Assembly (NCBI GenBank): GCA_017408915.1
Contig: JAFQTS010000003.1
Span: 1 to 50,949 of the forward strand
From: Oscillospiraceae bacterium
GTDB taxonomy: Bacteria; Bacillota; Clostridia; Oscillospirales; Oscillospiraceae
Reading direction: 5' to 3'
Length of the DNA: 50,949 nt
Shown here in pieces: positions 33,625 to 42,467 of this stretch (its first letter is position 1; every line of letters begins with the position of its first letter). Made by a program: the position numbers and the translations under genes. Below the pieces are notes generated by a model. The model saw nothing but the letters and a program-made list of their open reading frames with translations, was not told where the DNA came from and searched no databases.

Positions 33625-34620
33625 TTACACATTGAAAAATCGACCTGCCACGCCGAAATAGGCGATGAGGCAGCCCACGGCGCTGACGATGGTGAACACC
33701 GCCACCACCTTCCGCTCATTCCAGCCGCACATCTCGAAATGATGGTGCAGCGGCGCCATCTTAAAAAAGCGCTTGCCATGGGTCAGCTTAAAGTAGCCCA
33801 CCTGAATGATGTCGGAGAGGGTCTCGCAGATGTAGACGATACCCACCAAAATGAGAATGAGGGGCATATCGTAGGCGAAAGCCAGCGCCGCCACGGCGCC
33901 GCCGAGGAACAAAGAACCCGTATCGCCCATAAAGACCTTGGCGGGGAAGTGGTTATAGAGCAGGAAGCCCAGCAGACCGCCCAGCATAGCGCTGCCGAAT
34001 AGACCCAGCTGCTCATAGCCCTGCCACGCAACGCCCACCGCCGTGAAGAAGGCCGCCACAGGCAGCGTCACGGAGGAGGAAAGGCCATCGAGACCATCGG
34101 TGATGTTCACAGCGTTCACCGTGCCCACGATGACGAAAGCGGCAAAGACGAGATAGAGCCACCAAGGCAGCACCAAATGCCCGTGCCAGAAGGGGATGTA
34201 GAGATTGGGGCTCAGCATCCCCTCATAGCGCATAAGGCAGATAAAGGCGACAGCCGCCGCCAGCTGCAAAAGGAACTTCTGAGGCGCGGTGAGGCCCGTA
34301 TTCTGCTTATGGCGAATCTTCTGCATATCGTCAATGCAGCCGATGCCGCCGAAAATGAGGGCGAACACGAACACGTAGATGTGGCGGAAATCCCCTGCCA
34401 GCATCCCCTTCCAGCCCATGATGACAATGGCGATGCCGATGCCCACCATGAACATCAAGCCGCCCATGGTAGGCGTGCCCTGCTTCGTCATGTGCCACGT
34501 AGGGCCGATTTCCTTAATGCTCTGTCCCGCCTTCAATCTCTGCAGTGCGGGAATGAGAAACTTGCCCACCACAGCCGTCACAACGAAGCTGATGACGAGG
34601 GCGAAAAGAATGCTTTTCAT
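33625..34620 (-). CDS. mraY: Phospho-N-acetylmuramoyl-pentapeptide transferase MraY
   Basis: Forms lipid I on undecaprenyl phosphate, 331 residues, about ten membrane helices. KQGTPTMGGLMF, the aspartate motif VNITDGLDGLSS, the FMGDTGSLFLGG loop and the PLHHHFEMCGWNERKVV histidine motif identify it. AAAGGAT precedes the ATG and a GC-rich hairpin lies just upstream. Directly after it comes ftsW with no murD in between. Confidence 0.97.
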   Translation of the reverse strand: MKSILFALVISFVVTAVVGKFLIPALQRLKAGQSIKEIGPTWHMTKQGTPTMGGLMFMVGIGIAIVIMGWKGMLAGDFRHIYVFVFALIFGGIGCIDDMQKIRHKQNTGLTAPQKFLLQLAAAVAFICLMRYEGMLSPNLYIPFWHGHLVLPWWLYLVFAAFVIVGTVNAVNITDGLDGLSSSVTLPVAAFFTAVGVAWQGYEQLGLFGSAMLGGLLGFLLYNHFPAKVFMGDTGSLFLGGAVAALAFAYDMPLILILVGIVYICETLSDIIQVGYFKLTHGKRFFKMAPLHHHFEMCGWNERKVVAVFTIVSAVGCLIAYFGVAGRFFNV

Positions 34621-34636
34621 ATCCTTTGCTCCTTTT

Positions 34637-34658
34637 GCCGCCCCCGAAAGAGGGCGGC
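34637..34658 (-). promoter_or_regulatory. Hairpin between murE and mraY
   Basis: GCCGCCC and GGGCGGC pair around an 8-nt loop in the 51-base gap, ending just before the mraY ribosome site (minus strand AAAAGGAG). No T-run; possible mRNA processing or translational element. Confidence 0.5.
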
Positions 34659-34671
34659 GATGGTAAAATCC

Positions 34672-36108
34672 TTAGTGTTTCAAATGCTCCGCCACGATGA
34701 CACGCTCATCCATGGGGAAGTGCTCGTGGTTGATCTCCTGATAATCCTCGTGTCCCTTACCCGCCAGCACGATGACATCGCCATCCTGTGCGTTGTCCAT
34801 GGCGTAGTGGATGGCCTTCACGCGGTCGGGCTCCACGGCATAGGCCGCCCCCTCGGGCATACCCGTGAGAATCTCCTCAATAATGAACATGGGATCTTCC
34901 GTGCGGGGATTGTCGGAGGTGACGATGGAGAAGTCGGCAAGCCGTGCGGCGATCTCGCCCATCACGGGGCGCTTGGTGCGGTCGCGGTCACCGCCGCAGC
35001 CGAACAGCACCACCACGCGACCCTTGGCGAAGGCCTTCGCCGCCACCAGCACCTTTTCCAGTGCATCGGGCTTGTGGGCGTAGTCGTTCAAGATGGTGTA
35101 GTTCTTCCCGGGGGTGGGAATAATTTCCATTCTGCCCTTCACGCCGTGATTCCGCGCCAAAGCATCGGCGCAGTCACCCAAGGATACGCCCAAGTTCCAG
35201 CAGCAGCTGATGGCGTCCAAGGTATTATATACGGTGAACTCGGCGGGAATGCCCACGCGGACATGATTCCACTCAATATCCGCCTCTGCGTCAAACTCCA
35301 CGCTGCCGGCCAGAAGCTGCACGTTCTTCGCCATCAAGTCCGCCTTACCGCGGACGCTGTAGCTGAACTTGCGGCAGGGGCAGCTTTGGATCATCCGCTC
35401 ACTCCACGGATCATCGGCGTTGTAAATGGCCAGATCGCAGCGCTGGAAGAGGATGGCCTTGGCGTCGCAGTACTCCTCCATGGTCTTATGGAAGTCCAGA
35501 TGGTCGCGGCTGAGGTTCGTGTAGATACCCACGGCGAAGCGGATGCCATACACGCGATCGAGGCTCAGTGCGTGGGAGGAGACCTCCATCACCACATGGG
35601 AGCAGCCCGCGTCCGCCATCTGACGGAACAGGCGGTGCAGCTCGAAGGATTCGGGGGTAGTGCGCTCCGTAGGCAGCACTTCCTTGCCAATCATGTTCTG
35701 AATGGTGCCCACGAGACCCACCTTTGCACCAGCCTTCTGCTCCAAAATGCTCTTGATAAGGTAGGTGGAGGTGGTCTTGCCGCTGGTGCCCGTCACGCCG
35801 ATCATGGTCATTTCGCAGGCGGGATGGTCGAACCAGTTTGCGCCCATGAGTGCCAGCGCTTGGCGGCTGTTTTCCACCACCACGCAGGGGATGCCCTCCA
35901 CAGGGCGCTCCACCACGGCGCACACCGCGCCCTTTTCTGCCGCCATGGGGACGAATTTGTGTCCATCTACCGCCTCACCGGAGATGGCAACGAAGATGTC
36001 GCCCTCCGCTGTGGTGCGGGAATCGTAACTCACGCCGGTAATGTCCATATCCATATCTGCCGTGGCAGACACGATGGGGATGCGATGCAGCAGGTCTTTC
36101 AGTTTCAT
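34672..36108 (-). CDS. murE: UDP-MurNAc-L-Ala-D-Glu ligase MurE (meso-diaminopimelate type)
   Basis: Adds the third stem-peptide residue, 478 residues. ATP site GVTGTSGKTTSTYLI, substrate block FTNLSRDHLDFHKTMEEY-like (YTNLSRDHLDFHKTMEEYCD), and DNPRTEDP near residue 406: the DNPR form marks enzymes using meso-diaminopimelate rather than lysine. ATG 36108 follows AAGGAG; the TTG two codons earlier is less likely. Confidence 0.96.
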   Translation of the reverse strand: MKLKDLLHRIPIVSATADMDMDITGVSYDSRTTAEGDIFVAISGEAVDGHKFVPMAAEKGAVCAVVERPVEGIPCVVVENSRQALALMGANWFDHPACEMTMIGVTGTSGKTTSTYLIKSILEQKAGAKVGLVGTIQNMIGKEVLPTERTTPESFELHRLFRQMADAGCSHVVMEVSSHALSLDRVYGIRFAVGIYTNLSRDHLDFHKTMEEYCDAKAILFQRCDLAIYNADDPWSERMIQSCPCRKFSYSVRGKADLMAKNVQLLAGSVEFDAEADIEWNHVRVGIPAEFTVYNTLDAISCCWNLGVSLGDCADALARNHGVKGRMEIIPTPGKNYTILNDYAHKPDALEKVLVAAKAFAKGRVVVLFGCGGDRDRTKRPVMGEIAARLADFSIVTSDNPRTEDPMFIIEEILTGMPEGAAYAVEPDRVKAIHYAMDNAQDGDVIVLAGKGHEDYQEINHEHFPMDERVIVAEHLKH

Positions 36109-36222
36109 AGGCAAGTTCTCCTTTTATCCGGTGATAGCGCGAAAAACCGCGCAGAATTGATGATACCAGTTCCAAGGGGTCGCTGAACATAACTGAGATT
36201 GCTTAAATTTTGCAGATATTGC

Positions 36223-38484
36223 TTAGTCGCGGACGGCGGTATCGCCGAGGCGCACGGTGACGACCGAGCCTGCCTCCAGCTGTGTGCCGTGTTCTGTCTC
36301 TTGGGAGAACACGCGGACAGTGCTGGACTCTCTTCCCGTTGTGCCGGTAAAGCGGAGGAAGAGGCCGGAGTTGGCCATAACGGCGTTGGCCTCCGAGGGG
36401 GTCATACCCACCAAGTTGGGCACGGTGCAGAGGTCTGTGGGCTTTTCTGCGCCCATGTAGATGATCACCGTGGACTTGCCGGGGATCAGCACGCCGCCAA
36501 CGGGGGTCTGGTCGGTGACGGTGTCCCCATCGCCCACCACGCGGCAGCCAAAGCCACGCTCCGTGAGCTTACTCTTGGCCTCCTCAAGACCCATGCCCAC
36601 CACACTGGGCACGGTGGTGTCGATACCCAGCAGCTCTTCTGCGCTGTAGCTGGGCTCGAAGCCGAGGTAGGGGAGAATTTCCGCCATAATGGCGCTGGAA
36701 TAGGGTGCCACCATGTTACCGCCCGACACGTACACGTTGGTGGCGCGGCTGGGGGTATCCATGGTAATGAGCATCATGATTTCGGGATCATCGGCGGGGG
36801 CAAAGCACACGAAGGAGACCACGACGTCGCCCGTCTGTCCCTTATCTGCCGTACCCGTCTTGCCGCCGATGCGGTAGCCCGCCACCTGTCCGTTCTTACC
36901 CGTACCGCCGCTGACCACGTACTCAAGGCACTCCCGCACCTCGGCGGAGGTCTCCTCAGAGATGACCTGACGGATGGGGGTGGCATCGTGGCGATAGAGG
37001 ACGTTGCCATCGCTGTCGCGGCTCTCCTCCACCAAATAGGGCTCGTAGAGATAGCCGCCGTTGACGCAGGCGGCCTGCGCCGCAATAAGGTTGAGGGGCG
37101 TCACGGTGAAGTTCTGTCCAAAGGCGTAGCAGGCAAGGTCAAGCTGGGTAAAGGCGTCCTTCTGGGCAAACACGCCCTGTGCCTCACCGCCCAAGTCCAC
37201 CCCCGATGTGCCGTGGAGGCCGAAGGAATCGAGATAGTCGTAGAAAGTATCCGTGCCCAGCCGCAGACCGTAGGTGATAAAGGCGGGGTTGCAGGAATTA
37301 CCCACCGACTGCATCAGCGTTTGCTGTCCGTGACCTTCCTTCTGTGAGCAGTGGATGGTCTCGCCCGACACCTCCGTGTGACCTGCGCAGAATACGGTGG
37401 TGGTCGCATCCACCACGTCCTCTTCCAAAGCCGAGGCCAGCGTCAAAATCTTGAAGGTAGAGCCCGGCTCGTAGGTGTCGTTTAAGCACTTGTTGCGCCA
37501 CTGTGTCAGCTGGGCTTGGGATTCGGTGATCTCCTCCCGCTCGATCTGCTCCAAGAGCGTTTGGTCGGTGACCACGGAGAAGTCGTTCAGGTCATAGTTG
37601 GGGTAGGAGGCCATACCGAGGATGGCACCGGAATTCACATTCAGCACAACGCCCGCCGCGCCGTTGGCGGGGGAGAAGGCGTCACACATCTCCTCAATGC
37701 CCTTTTGCAGGTAATACTGCACCGTGGCATCCAGCGTCAGCTCCAAGTTCTCGCCATGCTCGGGGGCGAAGTACTGGGAGTATTCAAAGAGCATATCGTT
37801 TTCGGCGGCATCCTTCGCCGTCACCACCAAGCCCGACTCACCCTGCAGCCGCGTTTCATACTCCGCCTCAATGCCGTAGAGGCCCGTATAGTCCGTACCC
37901 ACAAAGCCGATGACATGGGGTGCTAAGTCGCTGTAGGGGTAATAGCGCTTGGCATCGGTGGCGAGATAGATGCCATGGACGCTGTATTCGTTGATAAATT
38001 CCCGCACCTTATCGGCAATGTCCTCCTCCACGCGGAAGGCGAGAACTTCGTACTCAGAGTAGGTGCGCTCCATCTTCTTGTAGATGCTCTCCTCGCTGAT
38101 GTCAAGGATCTCAGCGAGGGTCTCGGCCAGCTGCGTTTTCGTCCACTTGGCGGGCTTTTCCGTGTCCTTCAGCTGTGCGTCCAGCTCAAGAGGGGAGAGG
38201 AACACCGTCTCCGCCGTGGAGGAGATGGCGAGGATGTTGCCCGAGGCGTCGTAGATGGTGCCGCGGGAGGCCGTCACCACCGTGGAGCGTGTCTGCTGGC
38301 TCACGGCGAGAGACTGGAGCTCTTCATGGCGCACGATCTGCAACGAGAACAGCTTAAAAAACAGCACCACGAACATCGCCACGCCCATAATGAGCATGAG
38401 AATAAGGGTGCGACGCTGAATTACGCGGTTTGCGCGGCGCACGGACTCGTCTTTTCTGTTGTGCTGAGGGGTCATAAAAGCCAC
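36223..38484 (-). CDS. Class B penicillin-binding protein, FtsI/SpoVD type with two PASTA domains
   Basis: Septal transpeptidase, 753 residues: short cytoplasmic tail, membrane anchor (about 26-47), dimerisation domain, transpeptidase with Ser342 in PGSTFK, SCN of GNSCNPAF, and KTG in GGKTGTADK, then two C-terminal PASTA domains (beginning TTVPSVVGMGLEEAK and CTVPNLVGMTPSEAN). Start is GTG 38484, 7 nt behind GGAGG; the ATG three codons later is too far. Sporulation SpoVD usually has one PASTA and vegetative Gram-positive PBPs two, so this could be the only or the main division PBP. Confidence 0.94.
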   Translation of the reverse strand: MAFMTPQHNRKDESVRRANRVIQRRTLILMLIMGVAMFVVLFFKLFSLQIVRHEELQSLAVSQQTRSTVVTASRGTIYDASGNILAISSTAETVFLSPLELDAQLKDTEKPAKWTKTQLAETLAEILDISEESIYKKMERTYSEYEVLAFRVEEDIADKVREFINEYSVHGIYLATDAKRYYPYSDLAPHVIGFVGTDYTGLYGIEAEYETRLQGESGLVVTAKDAAENDMLFEYSQYFAPEHGENLELTLDATVQYYLQKGIEEMCDAFSPANGAAGVVLNVNSGAILGMASYPNYDLNDFSVVTDQTLLEQIEREEITESQAQLTQWRNKCLNDTYEPGSTFKILTLASALEEDVVDATTTVFCAGHTEVSGETIHCSQKEGHGQQTLMQSVGNSCNPAFITYGLRLGTDTFYDYLDSFGLHGTSGVDLGGEAQGVFAQKDAFTQLDLACYAFGQNFTVTPLNLIAAQAACVNGGYLYEPYLVEESRDSDGNVLYRHDATPIRQVISEETSAEVRECLEYVVSGGTGKNGQVAGYRIGGKTGTADKGQTGDVVVSFVCFAPADDPEIMMLITMDTPSRATNVYVSGGNMVAPYSSAIMAEILPYLGFEPSYSAEELLGIDTTVPSVVGMGLEEAKSKLTERGFGCRVVGDGDTVTDQTPVGGVLIPGKSTVIIYMGAEKPTDLCTVPNLVGMTPSEANAVMANSGLFLRFTGTTGRESSTVRVFSQETEHGTQLEAGSVVTVRLGDTAVRD

Positions 38485-38540
38485 GGAAAAACCTCCAAAA
38501 AGGGGAAAATGGTCACAAAATTCCTATTTCTAAATGCCAA

Positions 38541-38574
38541 GCAAGGAGCAAGAAGAACCCTTCTTACTCCTTGC
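38541..38574 (-). promoter_or_regulatory. Hairpin between ftsL-like gene and the PBP gene
   Basis: GCAAGGAG (38541-38548) pairs with CTCCTTGC (38567-38574) and, after one mismatch, five more pairs follow inside, leaving a 6-nt loop. No T-run follows on the minus strand, so it is an mRNA structure or partial attenuator. Confidence 0.55.
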
Positions 38575-38601
38575 CTATTTCTTTGAAACTATACGCCGAC
38601 A

Positions 38602-39141
38602 TCATCGGAAAAATTCCACCACCGACACGGCACTGCGCTGCACATTGGCAAAGACCTGTGCGGTGATCCCCGGCTCTTCGCCGTAGACCACGGCGCTGTC
38701 ATTGCCGCTGAGGTCAATGTATTGGATCTGTCCCGACGAGGGCTTGGACATGCCCTCTGCCTCTGCCACCGCCTTAATGGTAGCGAGGTCGAAGGTCTTT
38801 TCATACTCCGTTAAGAGCGCCACGTGCTCCGTCTCCAAATCGGACAGCTCGTTGGTCATCTGGGAGATGGAAGCGCCCACTGCCGTCAGCTGCACATAAC
38901 CCAGCAGCAGGATCACCACGAGGGCGCAGGTGGCGGCAACGCCCATGGCCAGCAGGGGAGAGGGACGGGTCTTTGCCTTAGGCTGTGCCTCGGCGCGGCG
39001 GCGCTGCACAGGGGCAGCCTCGGCGCGGCGCTGGGGCATGGTGCCCGCTTCTTCCAGCTGACGCTCCAACACGAGGGCATCGAGATCATAGGCGAGGCTT
39101 CCGTAGACTGCGCTATCATTGACGCGATATTTCTTTGCCAC
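38602..39141 (-). CDS. FtsL-like cell division protein
   Basis: Bitopic protein of 179 residues: a basic, Ala/Arg-rich cytoplasmic region (1-62), one membrane helix (about 64-86, LLAMGVAATCALVVILLLGYVQL), then a leucine-zipper-like heptad segment (ISQMTNELSDLETEHVALLTEYEKTF) and a short tail. Position between rsmH and the PBP gene, and the topology, match FtsL; sequence identity of FtsL is always low. The start is GTG 39141 behind AAGGAGGGG. The N-terminal cytoplasmic part is longer than in most FtsL. Confidence 0.85.
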   Translation of the reverse strand: MAKKYRVNDSAVYGSLAYDLDALVLERQLEEAGTMPQRRAEAAPVQRRRAEAQPKAKTRPSPLLAMGVAATCALVVILLLGYVQLTAVGASISQMTNELSDLETEHVALLTEYEKTFDLATIKAVAEAEGMSKPSSGQIQYIDLSGNDSAVVYGEEPGITAQVFANVQRSAVSVVEFFR

Positions 39142-39173
39142 GAAAACCCCTCCTTTCTCTCAACTGCTTTTTT

Positions 39174-40139
39174 TTACAATTTCTCTGCCACGCGGAGCTT
39201 GGCGCTTCTGGCGCGGGGATTATATTCCAGTTCCGCTGCACCCGACACGATGGGCTTGCGGCTCACTAACTTCATCTTCGGCTTCTTGCCGCAGACACAT
39301 ACGGGGAAATTGGGCGGGCAGGTGCAGCCTGTAGCCAACTCCTGCATGGTCTTTTTAATAATGCGATCCTCTAAGGAATGGAAGGAGATGACCGCCAAGC
39401 GACCACCTACGTTCAATACCTCAGCCGCCGCCTCCAGCATGGGGGGCAGTGCATCCAACTCACCGTTGACGGCGATGCGGATGGCTTGGAAACTACGCTT
39501 GGCAGGATGCTGCTTTTCCCGCAGCGCCGCAGGGGGCATGGAGGACTTGATAATATCCACCAGCTGCGCCGTGGTCTCAATAGGTGCTACTTCTCTTGCG
39601 CGGCAGATGCCGCGGGCTACAGCGGGTGCGTACCGCTCTTCACCGAAGTCGAAGAGAATGCGCCGCAGCTCTTCGTAGCTCCACTCGTTCACCACATGGC
39701 GGGCGGTCAAATAGGCCGTGCGATCCATGCGCATATCGAGGGGTGCGTCGTTCATATAGCTGAAGCCGCGCTGGGCCTCATCCAGCTGGGGAGAGGACAC
39801 GCCCAAGTCGAAGAGCATCCCGTCCACGCCGCTGATATTGAGTTCTTCCAAGATCTCCCCCACGCGGTCAAAGTTACTGTGCACCAGCGTGACGCGATCC
39901 ATGTAGTCTGCCAAGCGCTCCTTGGCGGCTTCGATTGCCGTTTCGTCGCGGTCGATGGAAATGAGGCGGCCTGTGGTAAGGCGGCGGGCGATCTCCAAGG
40001 AGTGTCCCGCGCGGCCCAGTGTGCCGTCGATGTAAATGCCGTCGGGACGGATATTCAGCGCCTCGAGGCACTCGTCCAGCAGTACAGGTCGATGTCCGTA
40101 GCGCTGATCCTCGGCGGTGTCGTGCACGTGCTTGTCCAT
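39174..40139 (-). CDS. rsmH: 16S rRNA (cytosine1402-N4)-methyltransferase RsmH
   Basis: SAM-dependent ribosomal RNA methylase (MraW), 321 residues. HRPVLLDECLEAL, the SAM site DGTLGRAGHS, DLGVSSPQLDEAQRGFSY and the C-terminal HSLEDRIIK are diagnostic. ATG 40139 shares a base with the mraZ stop (TGATG), so translation is coupled. Confidence 0.96.
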   Translation of the reverse strand: MDKHVHDTAEDQRYGHRPVLLDECLEALNIRPDGIYIDGTLGRAGHSLEIARRLTTGRLISIDRDETAIEAAKERLADYMDRVTLVHSNFDRVGEILEELNISGVDGMLFDLGVSSPQLDEAQRGFSYMNDAPLDMRMDRTAYLTARHVVNEWSYEELRRILFDFGEERYAPAVARGICRAREVAPIETTAQLVDIIKSSMPPAALREKQHPAKRSFQAIRIAVNGELDALPPMLEAAAEVLNVGGRLAVISFHSLEDRIIKKTMQELATGCTCPPNFPVCVCGKKPKMKLVSRKPIVSGAAELEYNPRARSAKLRVAEKL

Positions 40140-40555
40140 CACAGTCCCAGCTCCTCCATGGCCTTTTCAAGGTCGCCCGTATCGAGGGCGGCGCTCTCAA
40201 GTTCAGCCCAGCGAGCGGCGTTCCAAATCTCCACACGGTCAAAGCTGCCGATGACCACCACATCTTTCTCCAAACCTGCATACTCGCGGAGCTTGGCGGG
40301 GAGGAGGATACGACCCTGTCCGTCGGGCTCACAGTCGGCGGTGAGGGCGAACATGGCGCGGAGGCGCTTCACCTCGGAGTAGTTCATGGTGCGAAGCTTG
40401 TCCATAAAGGCAGCCCAGCTCTCGTCGGAATAGACGCTGAGGCAGTGGTTCTGTCCCACCGTCACGTGGAAGGTGCTGCCCAACTCCTCACGGAGCTTGG
40501 CAGGGATGAACAGACGACCCTTCGCGTCGATGGTATGTGCGTAATGACCCGTCAT
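40139..40555 (-). CDS. mraZ: Transcriptional regulator MraZ
   Basis: AbrB-fold DNA-binding protein that represses the dcw operon, 138 residues, with two copies of the MraZ domain (GHYAHTIDAKGRLFIPAKLR and, in the second half, DGQGRILLPAKLREYAGL). GGAGGTGAG precedes the ATG. First gene of the cluster; binding-site-like repeats lie in its own leader (40616-40651). Confidence 0.96.
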   Translation of the reverse strand: MTGHYAHTIDAKGRLFIPAKLREELGSTFHVTVGQNHCLSVYSDESWAAFMDKLRTMNYSEVKRLRAMFALTADCEPDGQGRILLPAKLREYAGLEKDVVVIGSFDRVEIWNAARWAELESAALDTGDLEKAMEELGL

Positions 40556-40615
40556 GTTCTCACCTCCTCACAGCGATGTCATTTCCGTGGTTTTGGGGCA
40601 AACCGTGGGATTTCT

Positions 40616-40651
40616 CCCCACAAATAGGGGCACTACCCCCACAATTCCCCA
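40616..40651 (-). promoter_or_regulatory. MraZ-box-like repeats
   Basis: On the minus strand TGGGG begins at 40651, 40641 and 40620, i.e. spacings of 10 and 21 bases, about one and two helical turns, with a reversed GGGG on the plus strand at 40627-40630. MraZ is known to bind TGGGN repeats spaced by 10 bp in front of mraZ; these lie just behind the predicted -10, where they would block transcription. Confidence 0.7.
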
Positions 40652-40662
40652 CTAATGAGATA

Positions 40663-40691
40663 AGTATACATAAAACACCCCAAAATTGCAA
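40663..40691 (-). promoter_or_regulatory. mraZ (dcw operon) promoter
   Basis: Minus strand TTGCAA (40686-40691), 17 bases, TATACT (40663-40668). The same two hexamers with the same spacing occur before the copper ATPase gene at 47202-47230. Confidence 0.75.
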
Positions 40692-40770
40692 GGAAAAATT
40701 TTTACGTAAACCACCTGCAAAGGGCAGAAAATCCCCTATTTTTTGCCAAAAATGGCACAAAAAATAAAAC

Positions 40771-40828
40771 GCCCGTTTCAGAAAAACGGACATAAAAAAG
40801 CTGAGACACAATATCTTGTGTCTCAGCT
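40771..40828 (-). terminator. Tandem terminators of the HAD-to-coiled-coil unit
   Basis: First hairpin on the minus strand: AGCTGAGACACAA paired perfectly over 13 bp (40799-40811 with 40816-40828), followed by TTTTTT. A second, 8-bp hairpin (40771-40778 with 40784-40791) is followed by GTTTTATTTT. Together they isolate the mraZ promoter from upstream transcription. Confidence 0.88.
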
Positions 40829-40916
40829 CGTAGCAACCACAATATTTCGACTTATAGAAGATGTGGAGAAATCTTCGCCACTTTTTTGTTGGTTTTCCAC
40901 AAAGGGGATTTTACCC

Positions 40917-41426
40917 TTATTCGGCGGCTTTCTGACGGAGATGTTCCTGTGCGGCCTGCATCTGCTCCTGAGAGGCGGCGCGGAACTGAGTGCGGGAATT
41001 CTGCACCTCGGCCAACGCAGACTGGATGGCCTCCTCGGTACGGCGCAATGCGTCCTCGGTGTAGGTGTTGGCCACGCGGTACAGCTCACGGCTGCGGTCC
41101 TCGGCGCGGCGGACGATGTCGTTGGCCTTCTGACGGGCCTGCTGCAGCACCTCGCTCTCGGAGACGATGGTCTTGGCGTCCAATTCGGCCTGACGCAGCA
41201 TCTTCTCCACTTCCTTCTTCGCCCCTGCCACATACTCGTTGCGGGCGGCGATCAGCTCCTTGGCCTTTTTCAGCTCCAGAGGGAGCTTGCCGCGGATCTC
41301 ATCGAGGATATCCAGTGCTTCGTCGCGGTTGATGGTGCATTTCTCGGCGCTGAAAGCTACGCTCTTGGCGTCGTCGATCATGCTGTAGAGCATATCCAGT
41401 AATCTCTGTACGTCCTTCTCTTCCAT
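40917..41426 (-). CDS. Coiled-coil protein of unknown function (DivIVA / ATP-synthase-b-like)
   Basis: 169 residues, almost wholly charged helix with heptad pattern from about residue 45 onward (KKAKELIAARNEYVAGAKKE, AELDAKTIVSESEVLQQARQ). There is no membrane segment or enzymatic motif. Similar proteins are a regular neighbour of coaD in Clostridia and are loosely annotated as ATPase or DivIVA-like; real function unknown. It starts one base after the coaD stop, and its ribosome site lies in coaD. Possibly a cell-envelope or division scaffold, which would fit the neighbouring dcw cluster. Confidence 0.8.
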   Translation of the reverse strand: MEEKDVQRLLDMLYSMIDDAKSVAFSAEKCTINRDEALDILDEIRGKLPLELKKAKELIAARNEYVAGAKKEVEKMLRQAELDAKTIVSESEVLQQARQKANDIVRRAEDRSRELYRVANTYTEDALRRTEEAIQSALAEVQNSRTQFRAASQEQMQAAQEHLRQKAAE

Positions 41427-41427
41427 C

Positions 41428-41907
41428 TCAGTCCCGTCCTTTCATCAATTCCTCCGCGACAGCCGCGGGTACATACTTTTCAAGAGGCTGGTGATAGCGG
41501 ATCATCTCCCGCGCCATGGTGGAGCTGAAATGCTCAAACTCCGCGCTGGCGGGCAGCAGCACCGTCTCTAAGGTAGGCTCAATGCCGCGGTTGATCCGCG
41601 CCATCTGCATCTCCATATCGAAGTCCGTCACGTTCCGCACACCCTTAATGAGGATGTTCGCGCCCTTCTGACGGGCATAATCCGCCAACAGGCCCGAGAA
41701 ATTCTCCGCCTCGGCGTTGGGGATATGGGCGATGGACTTTTGGATCAGCTCCAAGCGCTTCTCGCTGGTAAACATAGGCTGCTTCTTATCACAGTTCACC
41801 ATCACGCACACCAGCACCTTGTCAAAACAGGCGGCGGCACGCTCGATGATGTCCAAATGCCCCAAGGTAATGGGGTCGAAGCTGCCGGGATAGATCGCAA
41901 TACTCAT
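41428..41907 (-). CDS. coaD: Phosphopantetheine adenylyltransferase
   Basis: Penultimate step of coenzyme A synthesis, 159 residues, the standard length. N-terminal AIYPGSFDPITLGHLDII with the HxGH-type motif (TLGH), then KGVRNVTDFDMEMQMA and the SSTMAREMI C-terminal block. ATG 41907 is chosen since the upstream extension overlaps rsmD and GAGGA precedes it. Confidence 0.96.
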   Translation of the reverse strand: MSIAIYPGSFDPITLGHLDIIERAAACFDKVLVCVMVNCDKKQPMFTSEKRLELIQKSIAHIPNAEAENFSGLLADYARQKGANILIKGVRNVTDFDMEMQMARINRGIEPTLETVLLPASAEFEHFSSTMAREMIRYHQPLEKYVPAAVAEELMKGRD

Positions 41908-41909
41908 GC

Positions 41910-42461
41910 TCAGTCCTCGTTTCCGCTGCGATGATACACACTCAGCTTGATCTTGCCGTAGCGGTACTCCCGATACAGCGAATAGGGGGGCGCAACAGGG
42001 GGTAATTCCGTCTCCACGGCGCTCTCTGCCACAATTATACCATGTTCTCGACAAATGTCAAACTTTGTGATCTGCTCCAACGCCTCTCCAAGGAGCTTAG
42101 AGCCATAGGGGGGATCGAGGAAGATAATGTCGAACTTCTCCCCGCTCTTGAGATAGGCCATGCTGTCCCCCTGCCGCACCACGGCATTGTCGGTGAGATC
42201 GCACAGCTTCACATTCTCGCGGATGAGATTCACAGCATCCTTCCGCTGGTCGATGAACACGCACTCCCGCGCGCCGCGGCTCAGTGCCTCAATGCCCAGC
42301 TGACCCGTACCTGCAAACAGGTCGAGGACGCGGCGACCCTCAATATCAAACTGCAAAATGGAGAAGATGCTCTCCTTCACCTTACCTGTGGTGGGGCGGG
42401 TCTCCATGCCCTCCAGCTCTTTCAAACGTCTGCCGCGGGCAGAACCGGTAATCACTCTCAT
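41910..42461 (-). CDS. rsmD: 16S rRNA (guanine966-N2)-methyltransferase RsmD
   Basis: 183 residues. MRVITGSARGRRL, RPTTGKVKESIFSIL, the SAM-site block VLDLFAGTGQLGIEALSRGA and the catalytic DPPY (FLDPPYGSK) are diagnostic. ATG 42461 follows AAGGA. The rsmD-coaD pairing is conserved across Firmicutes. Confidence 0.96.
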   Translation of the reverse strand: MRVITGSARGRRLKELEGMETRPTTGKVKESIFSILQFDIEGRRVLDLFAGTGQLGIEALSRGARECVFIDQRKDAVNLIRENVKLCDLTDNAVVRQGDSMAYLKSGEKFDIIFLDPPYGSKLLGEALEQITKFDICREHGIIVAESAVETELPPVAPPYSLYREYRYGKIKLSVYHRSGNED

Positions 42462-42467
42462 ACTCAA

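Larger units (their letters stand above)
40556..40916. other. Intergenic region upstream of mraZ
   Basis: 361 bases without a gene. It holds, from left to right, the mraZ ribosome site and leader with three TGGGG repeats, the mraZ promoter, an AT-rich stretch, and two tandem terminator hairpins belonging to the upstream unit. Nothing else is recognised. Confidence 0.8.
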
